64,000 nt of DNA, taken from Idiomarina piscisalsi. GTDB lineage: Bacteria > Pseudomonadota > Gammaproteobacteria > Enterobacterales > Alteromonadaceae. Positions 36,786-45,453 of the stretch are shown one piece after another. A program made the translations under genes and the position numbers. Position 1 is the stretch's first letter. The number at the start of each line of letters is the position of its first letter. Below the pieces are notes generated by a model that ran no database searches, was not told the origin of the DNA, and worked only from the letters and a program-made list of their open reading frames with translations. Where the stretch lies: contig NZ_PIQA01000006.1 of assembly GCF_003987095.1 (NCBI RefSeq), positions 124,001 through 188,000 of the forward strand, read 5' to 3'.

Positions 36786-38165
36786 ATGAAATTAACACAA
36801 CGAATTGTTCAGTGGTTCTCAGTTATTGCGCTGGCAGCAACCTCGAGTGCTGCATTAGCCGCGCCGTTGCCGCAAGACCCAATTAACTTAGACCAGCTGT
36901 TACAGCAATTGGAGCAGGGTAAGTTCTCGCAGTCGGAGAGCAATAAGCAACGCGAGCAGCGCTTCCGCGAAAAAGAGGAAGAGCAAAAAGCCATGCTCGA
37001 AGACGCGATTGCCCAAAGAAACCAATTGGAGCAACGCGCCGAGCAACTGGAAACTGACTTTGAACAGAACGAAGTCGATTTAGGCAACTTAAGCGACACT
37101 CTGACTCAGCGCATGGGCTCACTCAAAGAGTTGTTTGGTGTGCTGCAGCAGGTGGCTAATGACGCTTCAGGCAAGTTCGACAACTCTGTCATTTCAGCGC
37201 AGTACCCGGGCCGTGCCGAAGCGCTTAAGCAGCTAGCAGAAAACATGAGCTCGTCATCTAAACTGGCGTCTATTGAAGACATTGAAAGTGTCTGGTTTGC
37301 CCTGCAAAAGGAAATGACCGAGTCGGGAAAAGTCGCTGAGTTCACAACTGAGGTGACCGCAGCCAACGGCGACAAAGCCGAACAAGAAGTCGTTCGTGTT
37401 GGTGCCTTTAACCTGGTTTCAAATGGCAAGTATTTAGAGCGCATGAGCTCAACTGGCTCTGTTGCTGAGCTGGTACGCCAACCCTCAGGTCGCTATCTGG
37501 ACACTGCTGAAAATATCCAGCAAACCGACAATGGCATTGTCACATTCGGCCTTGACCCAACAGGCGGCTCAATTCTTGGCTTATTAGTTCAGGCACCAAG
37601 CTTAGGTGATCGCATCGATCAGGGTGGTACTGTGGGTTACATCATTCTTGCTCTGGGTGCTATCGGCTTGCTGTTCGCGTTAGAGCGCTTTGTGTCACTG
37701 ATGCTACTGGGCAATAAAGTGAAACGTCAGCTTAAGAAAGACAAGCCAAGCCAGGACAACCCGCTGGGTCGAGTCATGCTTATTAAGGACAAGTACCCGC
37801 AAGCCGACACCGAAACGTTGGAGTTGAAGCTCAGTGAAGGCATCTTGCGTGAAGTTCCTAAAATTACGCGCAACCTGACGTTCATAAAAATCATTTCCGT
37901 GGTCGCACCGTTGATGGGTCTATTGGGTACCGTGACCGGCATGATCAATACCTTCCAGGCGATAACGCTGTTCGGCACAGGTGACCCGAAACTGATGGCA
38001 GGTGGTATTTCTCAAGCCCTGGTCACAACCGTACTCGGCTTGGTGGTCGCAATACCCATGACCTTATTGTTTGCCACTTTGCACACTCGCAGTAAAAACC
38101 TGATTCACATATTGCAAGAGCAGGCGTCCGGCATTATTGCGGAGCGCTCAGAGCGAGGAGAGTAA
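36786..38165 (+). CDS. TtpC-like MotA/TolQ/ExbB proton channel with long periplasmic N-terminus
   Basis: A 459-residue relative of ExbB with an added exported N-terminal region: signal peptide (ALAATSSAALAAP), a Gln/Glu-rich coiled coil (about 30-120) and a soluble domain to about 270. The MotA/TolQ/ExbB core follows, with helices near 280-303 and 365-440 (IKIISVVAPLMGLLGTVTGM, QALVTTVLGLVVAIPMTL). This is the organisation of TtpC, an essential extra subunit of Vibrio TonB2 systems. It sits 12 bp after the DUF3450 gene and 2 bp before exbB. Confidence 0.88.
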   Translation: MKLTQRIVQWFSVIALAATSSAALAAPLPQDPINLDQLLQQLEQGKFSQSESNKQREQRFREKEEEQKAMLEDAIAQRNQLEQRAEQLETDFEQNEVDLGNLSDTLTQRMGSLKELFGVLQQVANDASGKFDNSVISAQYPGRAEALKQLAENMSSSSKLASIEDIESVWFALQKEMTESGKVAEFTTEVTAANGDKAEQEVVRVGAFNLVSNGKYLERMSSTGSVAELVRQPSGRYLDTAENIQQTDNGIVTFGLDPTGGSILGLLVQAPSLGDRIDQGGTVGYIILALGAIGLLFALERFVSLMLLGNKVKRQLKKDKPSQDNPLGRVMLIKDKYPQADTETLELKLSEGILREVPKITRNLTFIKIISVVAPLMGLLGTVTGMINTFQAITLFGTGDPKLMAGGISQALVTTVLGLVVAIPMTLLFATLHTRSKNLIHILQEQASGIIAERSERGE

Positions 38166-38167
38166 CC

Positions 38168-38698
38168 GTGTTATTTCTCATCGAGTTTAATAATGCGATT
38201 CGAGATTTTATCGAGGCCGGCGGGCAAGTCCTGCTGGTCATCGGAATCCTAATTTTTAGTATGTGGTTAATGATTCTCGAGCGCATTTTTTACTACCTGA
38301 AAGGGCATCGCGCGCGGGTTAAAGACACGCTTAAACGCTGGCAGCAACGTGAAGACAAGTCGTCCTGGAACGCAGAGCAAATTCGTCAGGCAATGATTTC
38401 ACGCGTCAGTTTGGCATTGGGCGGCAATTTGCCGGTCATTAAAGCTCTGGTTGCCTTGTGTCCTTTATTAGGGCTCATGGGCACCGTGACCGGCATGATT
38501 GAAGTGTTCGACGTTATGGCGGTAACAGGTACCGGCAGCGCCCGCTCGATGGCATCGGGCGTATCAAAAGCCACTATCCCGACAATGGCGGGCATGGTTG
38601 GCGCACTGTCCGGCGTATTCGCCGCCACTTGGTTACAGCGCACCACCCGTCGCGAGCGCATGAAGCTGGAAGACAAAATACTTTTAGAGCGTCACTAA
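38168..38698 (+). CDS. exbB: ExbB-like proton channel subunit
   Basis: A 176-residue inner-membrane protein of the MotA/TolQ/ExbB family with three membrane helices. ALVALCPLLGLMGTVTGMIEVF and TIPTMAGMVGALSGVFAATW contain the conserved pore-lining residues. With ExbD it uses the proton motive force to energise TonB. Start is GTG at 38168. It follows the ttpC-like gene by 2 bp. Confidence 0.92.
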   Translation: MLFLIEFNNAIRDFIEAGGQVLLVIGILIFSMWLMILERIFYYLKGHRARVKDTLKRWQQREDKSSWNAEQIRQAMISRVSLALGGNLPVIKALVALCPLLGLMGTVTGMIEVFDVMAVTGTGSARSMASGVSKATIPTMAGMVGALSGVFAATWLQRTTRRERMKLEDKILLERH

Positions 38699-38719
38699 GG
38701 TGAGGCTGAGGAAACAACT

Positions 38720-39127
38720 ATGAAGCAGCATTTTGCCAACTTAATTGAAGAAGAAGAGAGCAACATCGACATGACGCCCATGCTGGATGTGGTGTTCATC
38801 ATGCTTATTTTCTTCATTGTTACCGCCTCTTTTGTCAAAGAGGCGGGTATCGATGTAAACCGCCCTGACGCAGCAACAGCGGTGCAAAAAAACCGTGCCA
38901 ATATTCTGGTTGCCATTAGTGACAACAACGAAATTTGGATAAACAAGCGTCAGGTTGATGTGCGTGCGGTGCAGGCCAATATCGAGCGCTTATACGCAGA
39001 GAACCCGCAAGGTTCTGTGGTGATTCAGGCCGACGAAGAGTCGAACACACGTGTCCTCATTAAAGTAATGGACGCAGCGCGATCTGCTGGTGTTTATGAC
39101 GTATCTGTTGCAACCGACGAAGAGTAA
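38720..39127 (+). CDS. exbD: ExbD-like biopolymer transport protein
   Basis: A 135-residue bitopic inner-membrane protein. The essential Asp lies just before or in the membrane segment: NIDMTPMLDVVFIMLIFFIV. The periplasmic domain ends with VIQADEESNTRVLIKVMDAAR and AGVYDVSVAT. It completes the proton-driven motor for TonB and lies between exbB and tonB. Confidence 0.93.
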   Translation: MKQHFANLIEEEESNIDMTPMLDVVFIMLIFFIVTASFVKEAGIDVNRPDAATAVQKNRANILVAISDNNEIWINKRQVDVRAVQANIERLYAENPQGSVVIQADEESNTRVLIKVMDAARSAGVYDVSVATDEE

Positions 39128-39133
39128 CCCGCA

Positions 39134-39739
39134 ATGAGACTTTTGGCAGCATTATTAGTCGCCGCGTTTGTCACAATTGGGCTGTTTTACTTAATGCAGT
39201 CGCTAATAAGCGGTGGCGAAGGGGCAATGAGCGAGCCGCCGCGAGGCAGTGTGCTGGACTTTGTGCGCACACCAGAGCCTGAAGAAGTGCAGGAAAAAGA
39301 GCGTAAGCCCGAGCGCCCACCAGAGCCAGAACAGCCGCCCGAAGACTTGCCGCAACCGCAAATGGACAACGACATTGCCGATGCGGATAGCGGCTCAGGT
39401 TATGACTTCTCGGCCAGTATGGATGCCGGCGCTGACATTGGTAATGGCATGTCATTGCAAGCCAGCGACGGTGAATATCTGCCTATTGTAAAAGTGCAGG
39501 CGGCTTACCCTCGACGTGCTTTACAGCGTGGCATTGAAGGTTATGTGGTGGTGGAATTTACTGTGACCAAACAAGGTTCAGTGCGCGATCCTGTCGTTGT
39601 TGAGGCCGAGCCGGAAGGCATTTTTGATCAGGCCGCCATGGATGCGGTGCTGAAATTCAAATACAAACCACGGGTCATTGATGGTGAAGCGGTTGAAGTT
39701 GACGGAGTCAGAAACCGCATGACCTTTGAAATGAACTAA
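39134..39739 (+). CDS. tonB: TonB-family energy transducer
   Basis: A 201-residue TonB. One N-terminal membrane helix (about 3-22) is followed by a Pro/Glu-rich spacer (RKPERPPEPEQPPEDLPQPQ) and the C-terminal TonB domain (about 115-201) with YPRRALQRGIEGYVVVEFTV and FKYKPRVIDGEAVEV. It transmits motor energy to outer-membrane receptors, but no TonB-dependent receptor gene is in this window. It starts 6 bp after exbD. Confidence 0.92.
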   Translation: MRLLAALLVAAFVTIGLFYLMQSLISGGEGAMSEPPRGSVLDFVRTPEPEEVQEKERKPERPPEPEQPPEDLPQPQMDNDIADADSGSGYDFSASMDAGADIGNGMSLQASDGEYLPIVKVQAAYPRRALQRGIEGYVVVEFTVTKQGSVRDPVVVEAEPEGIFDQAAMDAVLKFKYKPRVIDGEAVEVDGVRNRMTFEMN

Positions 39740-39750
39740 TTGGGTGACTT

Positions 39751-41028
39751 ATGAACATGAAATTTGTGGTTATTGCCGCCTTAAGTGGCTGGATAGCATT
39801 AACGCAGCCCGTTATTGCTCAACAGACAGGGGCTCAACAAACAGAGCGTGTGCCAGCACTGCGCGAAAAAGTCTATGGTCAGCTGGCACGGGCGCAGGAA
39901 CAAGCCGACAACGGTAATGTTCAGGAAGGGCTTAGCATACTGTCAGACATTGAAGGCAAAGCCGATAGTATGAACAGTTATGAACGTGCCATGCTCTGGA
40001 ATTTCTATGGCTTTATGTATTACGAGCAGGACCAAATAAGCCAGGCCATTAACTATTTTGAAAAAGTCGTGAATGAGTCGCCAATTCCCGAGTCGCTCAA
40101 AAAAAGTACCCTGTTCAGCTTGGCTCAGCTGGCGTTAAGCGAAGGTCAGTATCAGCGCTCTGTAGAATTTCTGGGACGCTGGGAAGCGTTGGCCGAGCAA
40201 GATGAGTTGGGCAAAGCCTGGGTATTAAAAGCGCAAGCCTTTTATCAGTCGGGTGACTTTACTAAAGCGCTGCCGCTCATTGAGAAAGCCATTGCTAATG
40301 CCGACGCCAACAATAAAACGCCCGACGAAAACTGGTTAATTCTCAAGCGTGCACTGCACTACGAACTAGAGCAGCCGACGCAAGTTGCCAAAGTTATGGA
40401 ACGTTTGGTCACAGACTACAGTAAACCGGAATACTGGCTGCAACTGGCAGGCGTCTACGCGCAGTTAGAGCAGGACAAAAAGCAGTTAGCGGTTTTGGAA
40501 GCTGCGAATCAGCAGGGCTTTATTGAAAAAGCCAGCGACTGGCGTCAGCTCGCACAAGCGTACTACTTCAATGAACTGCCGTTTAAAGCAGCGGAGACAT
40601 TAAGCAACGCCATGCAAAAGGGTGTGGTCGAAGCCAATGTTGATAATCTGAAATTCATAGCGCAGGCCTACGCTCAGGCAAAAGAGTATGAATTAGCCAT
40701 TCAGGCCTATGAGAAAGCATCAGAGCAGGTCGACCATGGCGACTTTGCCGCGCAAATTGCACAACTGCATTTAAACCTGAACAATAATGACCAAGCCATT
40801 AAGTACGTTGAACGCAGCCGTAATAAAGGCCAGGTATCGAACCTGGGACATTTGCATTTAGTAGAAGGAATGGCGGCGTTAAATCTAAAAGACTACAAGC
40901 TGGCGCTACAAGCCTTTGAACAGGCAAGCGAATATGAAAAAACAGCATCTGCTGCAAAGCAGTGGTTAAAGTACGCAAAAGCGCAATATCGACAAAAGGA
41001 ACAGCTCGCCTCATTAGCTGACTTATAA
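39751..41028 (+). CDS. Exported TPR-repeat protein of the TonB2-type cluster
   Basis: A 425-residue protein with a signal peptide (GWIALTQPVIAQ) and multiple tetratricopeptide repeats (for example AMLWNFYGFMYYEQDQISQAINYFEKVV near residue 80, read as FYGFMYYEQDQISQAINYFE). A TPR gene commonly ends DUF3450-ttpC-exbBD-tonB clusters. A scaffold or receptor-coupling role in the periplasm is inferred from position. It starts 11 bp after tonB. A Pho-box follows its stop codon immediately. Confidence 0.8.
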   Translation: MNMKFVVIAALSGWIALTQPVIAQQTGAQQTERVPALREKVYGQLARAQEQADNGNVQEGLSILSDIEGKADSMNSYERAMLWNFYGFMYYEQDQISQAINYFEKVVNESPIPESLKKSTLFSLAQLALSEGQYQRSVEFLGRWEALAEQDELGKAWVLKAQAFYQSGDFTKALPLIEKAIANADANNKTPDENWLILKRALHYELEQPTQVAKVMERLVTDYSKPEYWLQLAGVYAQLEQDKKQLAVLEAANQQGFIEKASDWRQLAQAYYFNELPFKAAETLSNAMQKGVVEANVDNLKFIAQAYAQAKEYELAIQAYEKASEQVDHGDFAAQIAQLHLNLNNNDQAIKYVERSRNKGQVSNLGHLHLVEGMAALNLKDYKLALQAFEQASEYEKTASAAKQWLKYAKAQYRQKEQLASLADL

Positions 41029-41046
41029 CTGTCATAAAGCTGTAAC
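41029..41046 (+). promoter_or_regulatory. Pho-box upstream of the porin gene
   Basis: CTGTCATAAAGCTGTAAC matches the PhoB-box consensus at 16 of 18 positions. It begins right after the TPR gene stop and lies 111 bp before the porin start. Confidence 0.75.
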
Positions 41047-41156
41047 AAAAAAGACATAGAATTGACTCATGACAGAAAAATAACTGCAATAATTCGCAGC
41101 GTGTCTATAATGCGGTTAAGAATTAGGCAGTTTAGTAATGAGTTAATGAGGGTTCT

Positions 41157-42122
41157 ATGAAGAAGTCTTTAATTGCGTTGTTAATTGCGGGCGCTACTTT
41201 TCCGGCGTTTGCTAACGACGATGGTACGCTAACCGTTTACGGTCGTGCCAATGTGTCTTTACAAAGTAATGATACTGGTGACGGCGCTGACACCGAAGTG
41301 GTCAGTAACTCATCGCGCTTTGGCTTTAAGGGCGCGGCTGAGCTTAAGAGCAACCTGGAAGTCTTTTACCAACTTGAATTTGGCGTTGACCTGGCAGACT
41401 CCAGCGACGACAAAGATGCGGTAACTAATCGTAATCAAGTGGTTGGCCTGCGCGGTAACTTTGGTGAGGTTATGCTGGGTCGTTATGACACCTTCCTGAA
41501 AGACTCGCAAGGCTCTATCGACGCGTTTAAAGACTACGAAGCGGACTTAAAAAGCTTATTTGTTGGTGAAGAACGCCCGGACAACACGGTAACCTATTAC
41601 TCGCCAACCTTTAACAACTTCACCTTCGGTGTGACCTACATTGCGTCTGAAAACGACGCAGAAGATGACGGCGTCTCAATGGGTGTGTTGTACGGTGACG
41701 ATAAACTGAAGAAAACGCCGTTTTACGCCGCTATTGCTTTTGATCGAGACGTCGGCGGATACGACACTGAACAGGTAAGTGTGCACACCAAATTAGGTGA
41801 CTTTAAGTTAGGCGCTGCGCTGCAACAGTTCGAAAGTACCGACGGCCTGGAAGATGGCGACGGCTACTTGCTGAGTGCGACTTACCCAATTAATAACTGG
41901 GTATTAAAAGGTCAGTACCAGTCAGTCGACGAAAGCGGTGAAAGTGATGCGTCGTTCTCATTTGGTGCGGACTACTTCTTTACCGGCGACACTCGTGTGT
42001 ACGCATGGTACACCGGTCGTGAGTGCGATATTGCCACCTACGAAAGCCGTGGCTGTGGGGCAACACCGGGCGCAGAGCAAGACTTCTTCGCCGTTGGCAT
42101 TCGCCACGACTTCTCCTGGTAA
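41157..42122 (+). CDS. Gram-negative outer-membrane porin, probably Pho-regulated
   Basis: A 321-residue general porin. The signal peptide ends in FPAFA, and the mature protein opens with the typical LTVYGRANVSLQSND. Alternating beta-strand pattern, RFGFKGAAELKSNLEVFYQLE, the loop-3 segment GRYDTFLKDSQGSIDAF, and the C-terminal FFAVGIRHDFSW ending in an aromatic residue are all present. A strong Pho-box upstream suggests it is a phosphate-starvation porin analogous to PhoE; its acidic composition leaves the preferred solute open. Confidence 0.9.
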   Translation: MKKSLIALLIAGATFPAFANDDGTLTVYGRANVSLQSNDTGDGADTEVVSNSSRFGFKGAAELKSNLEVFYQLEFGVDLADSSDDKDAVTNRNQVVGLRGNFGEVMLGRYDTFLKDSQGSIDAFKDYEADLKSLFVGEERPDNTVTYYSPTFNNFTFGVTYIASENDAEDDGVSMGVLYGDDKLKKTPFYAAIAFDRDVGGYDTEQVSVHTKLGDFKLGAALQQFESTDGLEDGDGYLLSATYPINNWVLKGQYQSVDESGESDASFSFGADYFFTGDTRVYAWYTGRECDIATYESRGCGATPGAEQDFFAVGIRHDFSW

Positions 42123-42140
42123 GCGTCTAAAGCAGACTAA

Positions 42141-42169
42141 TGTAGCCTGATCGCCTCGGTCAGGCTACA
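42141..42169 (+). terminator. Stem-loop after the porin gene
   Basis: TGTAGCCTGA (42141-42150) pairs perfectly with TCAGGCTACA (42160-42169) around a 9-base loop, 19 bp after the porin stop. It lacks a clear U-run, so termination efficiency is uncertain, but it separates the porin from the next gene. Confidence 0.55.
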
Positions 42170-42202
42170 CTATAGGCGTCATTCTCAACCTCAGTACTTA
42201 AT

Positions 42203-43114
42203 ATGACCAACCTGGCGGTACTCGGCTTTTATTTACTTATTGGTTTTACTTTAAAACGCTCCGGGAAGTGTCCCGACAACACAGCCGAAGTTCTCAACTT
42301 ATACGTTATTTATGCCGCATTACCCGGTGTTATTTTCAGCAAAGTACCCGGTCTAGAGTTCTCCGCTGACTTACTTATTCCGGTTATTATTCCCTGGGTG
42401 CTGCTAGCGTTTAGTGCCGTGTTTATTTTCCTTATTGGCAGAGCACTGAAGTGGCGCAAAGAAATTGTTGGCGCCTTGTTGGTGTGCGTGCCGCTGGGAA
42501 ACACGTCTTTCTTCGGCTTCCCCATGATAGAAGCCTTCTACGGCAGCGACGCTATTGCCTATGGTTTGCTCTATGATCAGTTTGGCTCCTTTTTCGGCTT
42601 AGCCTTTTACTCAACCGTTATAATTGCGCTTTATAAAGACCAAGACGAAAAGCCGACCGTGGCAGGTGTTTTAAAAAAAATTATTACTTTCCCGCCGTTT
42701 ATTGCCTTAGTTTTAGCTCTGCTGACCAAAAGCCTGAGTTACCCGGACGTTTTCCAGCGCCTCATTGAGTCATTAGCGGTCACCTTAGTACCGGTCATTA
42801 TGATAGCCGCTGGCTTTCAGCTGAAGTTTCGTCTGCCCAAGGGCAGTAAAACGCCGTTGGCCATTGGCCTGTTAACCAAGCTGGTTCTAATGCCGGCAGT
42901 CGCTATGTTACTGCTATTCAGTTTTGGCTTTGACAGTACCCTTATTCAAGTTACTGTCTTTGAAGCGGCTATGCCGCCGATGATAACGGCTGGTGCCCTT
43001 GCTATTATGGCGGGTTTGGCGCCGCGGCTATCGGCAGCCATGGTCGGCTACGGCATACTACTGGCTTTTATCACACTGCCGTTAACCTATGAATTAATGC
43101 AGTTTCTGGCGTAA
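42203..43114 (+). CDS. AEC-family (auxin efflux carrier-like) transporter
   Basis: A 303-residue inner-membrane protein with about ten hydrophobic segments arranged as two five-helix halves. LNLYVIYAALPGVIFSKV and VCVPLGNTSFFGFPMIEAFYG are the characteristic first-half motifs, and EAAMPPMITAGALAIMAGL marks the second half. AEC transporters move malonate, malate or other solutes. The substrate here is unknown. No Pho-box is seen directly before it. Confidence 0.85.
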   Translation: MTNLAVLGFYLLIGFTLKRSGKCPDNTAEVLNLYVIYAALPGVIFSKVPGLEFSADLLIPVIIPWVLLAFSAVFIFLIGRALKWRKEIVGALLVCVPLGNTSFFGFPMIEAFYGSDAIAYGLLYDQFGSFFGLAFYSTVIIALYKDQDEKPTVAGVLKKIITFPPFIALVLALLTKSLSYPDVFQRLIESLAVTLVPVIMIAAGFQLKFRLPKGSKTPLAIGLLTKLVLMPAVAMLLLFSFGFDSTLIQVTVFEAAMPPMITAGALAIMAGLAPRLSAAMVGYGILLAFITLPLTYELMQFLA

Positions 43115-43126
43115 AACAGGAAGCGG

Positions 43127-44524
43127 CTATCGCCGTTTCCATGCTTTAAACATGGCTTCGGTAATACCTAAGCCGATAATTGCACCTTCATGCAATTGCT
43201 CTAAGTCGGCTATTGTCATAGCAATGAACTTGTCTGGCTGCTCAATATTGTGGTCATGGCAATAACGGCTCAAAAACGCACTTATTTTTGCATCGCTAAT
43301 GTCATTTCTTATGACCAGTCCCATCGCTTCTTTTCTGGCCGCTCGGTATTTAATGCGGTAGGCATCGATATCCCCCAAAGACTCTTTTACCACGTCATAT
43401 TGCTCGCAGGACTTTTTATAAGCCCATTCAAATAACTCCAAAGCGGGCATCAACTCATTAGTTTCATAAAAATAAAGCAGAGCCTTAAAGTAGTCCTCTT
43501 GTGGCACATCGGTAAAACTTAACGGGCATAAATTGTTTTTTATAAATGGAATGTTACAGGTAAGCCGGGCTGTTCGTTTGTTCACATCTTCAAATGCCTG
43601 CAAGTAGGACAAATGCATTAGCAGAAAGAAGCTTTGTTCAAAAGGGTCGCTAATTTGCTCGGCTTTTAACAACACGCGCGCTAATAGTTCTTTGATTTGG
43701 TGAGGGTTGCTGAGAGGTGTATACGCCGACTTACCAATAGTCACTTCAAGCTCTCGCTCTCTTCCACACGCATTAGGATTCGCCAGTAAGTCTTGAGACA
43801 ACAAGTAATGAATGTTTCGAACCGTAAAAGAGCTGAGTGTTATATCTTCTGCGTTTTCAATCAGAAATTCGATGGCTTCCTTATGGTTCATTATCATCAC
43901 GGTTTCTTCGTGAACCTTACCCTCTGCTGATACCCCTTGTTCTATCAGTTTCTGAGTGTCGAGCTTAGAGTACGTATTGCCTTCTAAACGGCTTGAGTTG
44001 TATGACAAGTCTATTAGTAGCTTTTGTCCAATCTCTTTAGCATAAGTCCCGGCAGCCAGCGCCTTGTCAACTCGCTTACCCATTGTGTGAAGTTTCGTGC
44101 GCACAGACAACGGCACGTAAAAAGTCTCATTAGGGATATATTGCTCAACTAACTGCCGTTGGTAAGTACGTTTAGTTCGGCCATAGGGAGGCGTGTCCAG
44201 GTAGGCTAACTTGGTCAAGGACTCCGCAGAAAAAATCGGGTGTTGATTATATTCATTCCCTTTTTCATTTAGTACAAGGCTTTCCGTAACTGAACGCTCT
44301 GTTGCAGAACTGCTAATACCATAAGATGCCAAGCGATAAGTACGAGCTTTCTTCTCACCGTCAGCAATGACTTGTCCATGTTCAACCAGCTTTTTCAGCC
44401 TCCTTTGTAACGTCTTTTTGGGCATATCGATTTCGAGGTGGCTTTGCAAAGCGCCAACAGACACCGGTTGCCCAATATCTTCCAGACATGTAAGGATAGC
44501 TTCTAATTCTGTTTGAATCGTCAT
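43127..44524 (-). CDS. Winged-helix/Fic-fold protein with Gln in place of the catalytic His
   Basis: A 465-residue protein from the ATG at 44524. The N-terminus is a winged-helix (ILTCLEDIGQPVSVGALQSH, PKKTLQRRLKKLVEHG). A Fic domain follows, with flap region TIGKSAYTPLSNPHQI and an SxxxEG inhibitory helix (SSRLEGN). The usual Fic motif HxFx(D/E)GNxR reads QAFEDVNKR: the catalytic His is Gln and the Gly is Val, checked in the DNA. AMP transfer by the classical mechanism is therefore doubtful. An in-frame GTG at 44548 would add eight residues but lies inside a TGGACA half-site and lacks a good ribosome site. It stands on the minus strand inside the Pho locus. Confidence 0.75.
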   Translation of the reverse strand: MTIQTELEAILTCLEDIGQPVSVGALQSHLEIDMPKKTLQRRLKKLVEHGQVIADGEKKARTYRLASYGISSSATERSVTESLVLNEKGNEYNQHPIFSAESLTKLAYLDTPPYGRTKRTYQRQLVEQYIPNETFYVPLSVRTKLHTMGKRVDKALAAGTYAKEIGQKLLIDLSYNSSRLEGNTYSKLDTQKLIEQGVSAEGKVHEETVMIMNHKEAIEFLIENAEDITLSSFTVRNIHYLLSQDLLANPNACGRERELEVTIGKSAYTPLSNPHQIKELLARVLLKAEQISDPFEQSFFLLMHLSYLQAFEDVNKRTARLTCNIPFIKNNLCPLSFTDVPQEDYFKALLYFYETNELMPALELFEWAYKKSCEQYDVVKESLGDIDAYRIKYRAARKEAMGLVIRNDISDAKISAFLSRYCHDHNIEQPDKFIAMTIADLEQLHEGAIIGLGITEAMFKAWKRR

Positions 44525-44541
44525 ATTCTTTATTCTTTTAA

Positions 44542-44632
44542 TGGACACCTAAAATAGGAGTGTGTCCATTAAATCACATTTATTGGACAGTTAATAGTGA
44601 AAATTTGTCCAACAACCCGCTTTTATTGGACA
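44542..44632 (-). promoter_or_regulatory. Cluster of TGGACA half-sites at the Fic-gene start
   Basis: Five copies of TGGACA or its complement lie in 91 bp: TGGACAC (44542) facing GTGTCCA (44562), TTGGACA (44583) facing TGTCCAA (44606), and TTGGACA (44626). Two form inverted pairs with 13-16 bp spacers. The adjacent gene encodes a winged-helix domain, so autoregulation is plausible. This is inferred from spacing, not shown. Confidence 0.5.
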
Positions 44633-44683
44633 GTATGACTAAAAAAGCCCATAAACAAAAGAAATCTTACAGCAATGTGTCGC

Positions 44684-44701
44684 TGGTCATAAAAGTGTCA
44701 T
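44684..44701 (+). promoter_or_regulatory. Pho-box upstream of phoB
   Basis: TGGTCATAAAAGTGTCAT matches the PhoB-box consensus at 15 of 18 positions, 48 bp before phoB, consistent with autoregulation of phoBR. Confidence 0.65.
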
Positions 44702-44749
44702 ACTATTCAGTAATAATTGGCTCAACTGATCCAATAAGGGACTAAACAC

Positions 44750-45436
44750 ATGTCGCGTAGAATTCTAATTGTAGAAGATGAAGCACCCATTCGTGAGATG
44801 TTGAGCTTTGTTATGGAGCAACACGGCTATCAAGCAGTCGAAGCTCATGATTTTGATGCCGCTGTCAGTAAAATTGCCGAGCCATATCCCGATATGGTTC
44901 TGCTGGACTGGATGCTCCCCGGCGGCTCAGGTATTCAACTGGCCAAAAAAATTAAAGGCGATGACTTCACCCGCAATATACCTATTATTATGTTGACTGC
45001 CCGCGGCGAAGAAGAAGACAAAATAAAAGGTCTGGAAGTCGGCGCTGACGACTATATTACCAAGCCATTCTCGCCAAAAGAGCTCATGGCAAGAATGCGC
45101 GCTGTATTCCGCCGTGTTGCACCAACCGTGTTAGACGAGCCGCTGGAAGTGGAAGGCTTAAAGCTCGACCCCGTATCGCACCGTATTTCGGTTGGCGACA
45201 ACAGTGTTGACATGGGACCAACCGAATTCAAGTTACTGCACTTTTTCATGACACACCCAGAGCGCGTGTACAGCCGTGAACAACTGTTAGACCACGTTTG
45301 GGGCACTAATGTTTACGTCGAAGACAGAACCGTCGATGTGCATATTCGTCGCTTACGCAAAGCACTGGCAGATCACGGTTATGATCGCCTTATTCAGACC
45401 GTGCGAGGAGTCGGTTATCGTTTCTCGAGTCGTTAA
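44750..45436 (+). CDS. phoB: Phosphate response regulator PhoB
   Basis: A 228-residue OmpR-type regulator. The receiver has the acidic pocket EDE, the phospho-acceptor Asp in [13 protein letters not shown] (about residue 54), and K in [10 protein letters not shown]. The winged helix includes [20 protein letters not shown] and [13 protein letters not shown]. Its identity as PhoB rests on that sequence and on adjacency to phoR and pst. It activates genes preceded by Pho-boxes under phosphate limitation. Confidence 0.96.
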   Translation: MSRRILIVEDEAPIREMLSFVMEQHGYQAVEAHDFDAAVSKIAEPYPDMVLLDWMLPGGSGIQLAKKIKGDDFTRNIPIIMLTARGEEEDKIKGLEVGADDYITKPFSPKELMARMRAVFRRVAPTVLDEPLEVEGLKLDPVSHRISVGDNSVDMGPTEFKLLHFFMTHPERVYSREQLLDHVWGTNVYVEDRTVDVHIRRLRKALADHGYDRLIQTVRGVGYRFSSR

Positions 45437-45453
45437 CAGCGGGTCTGCTTGAT

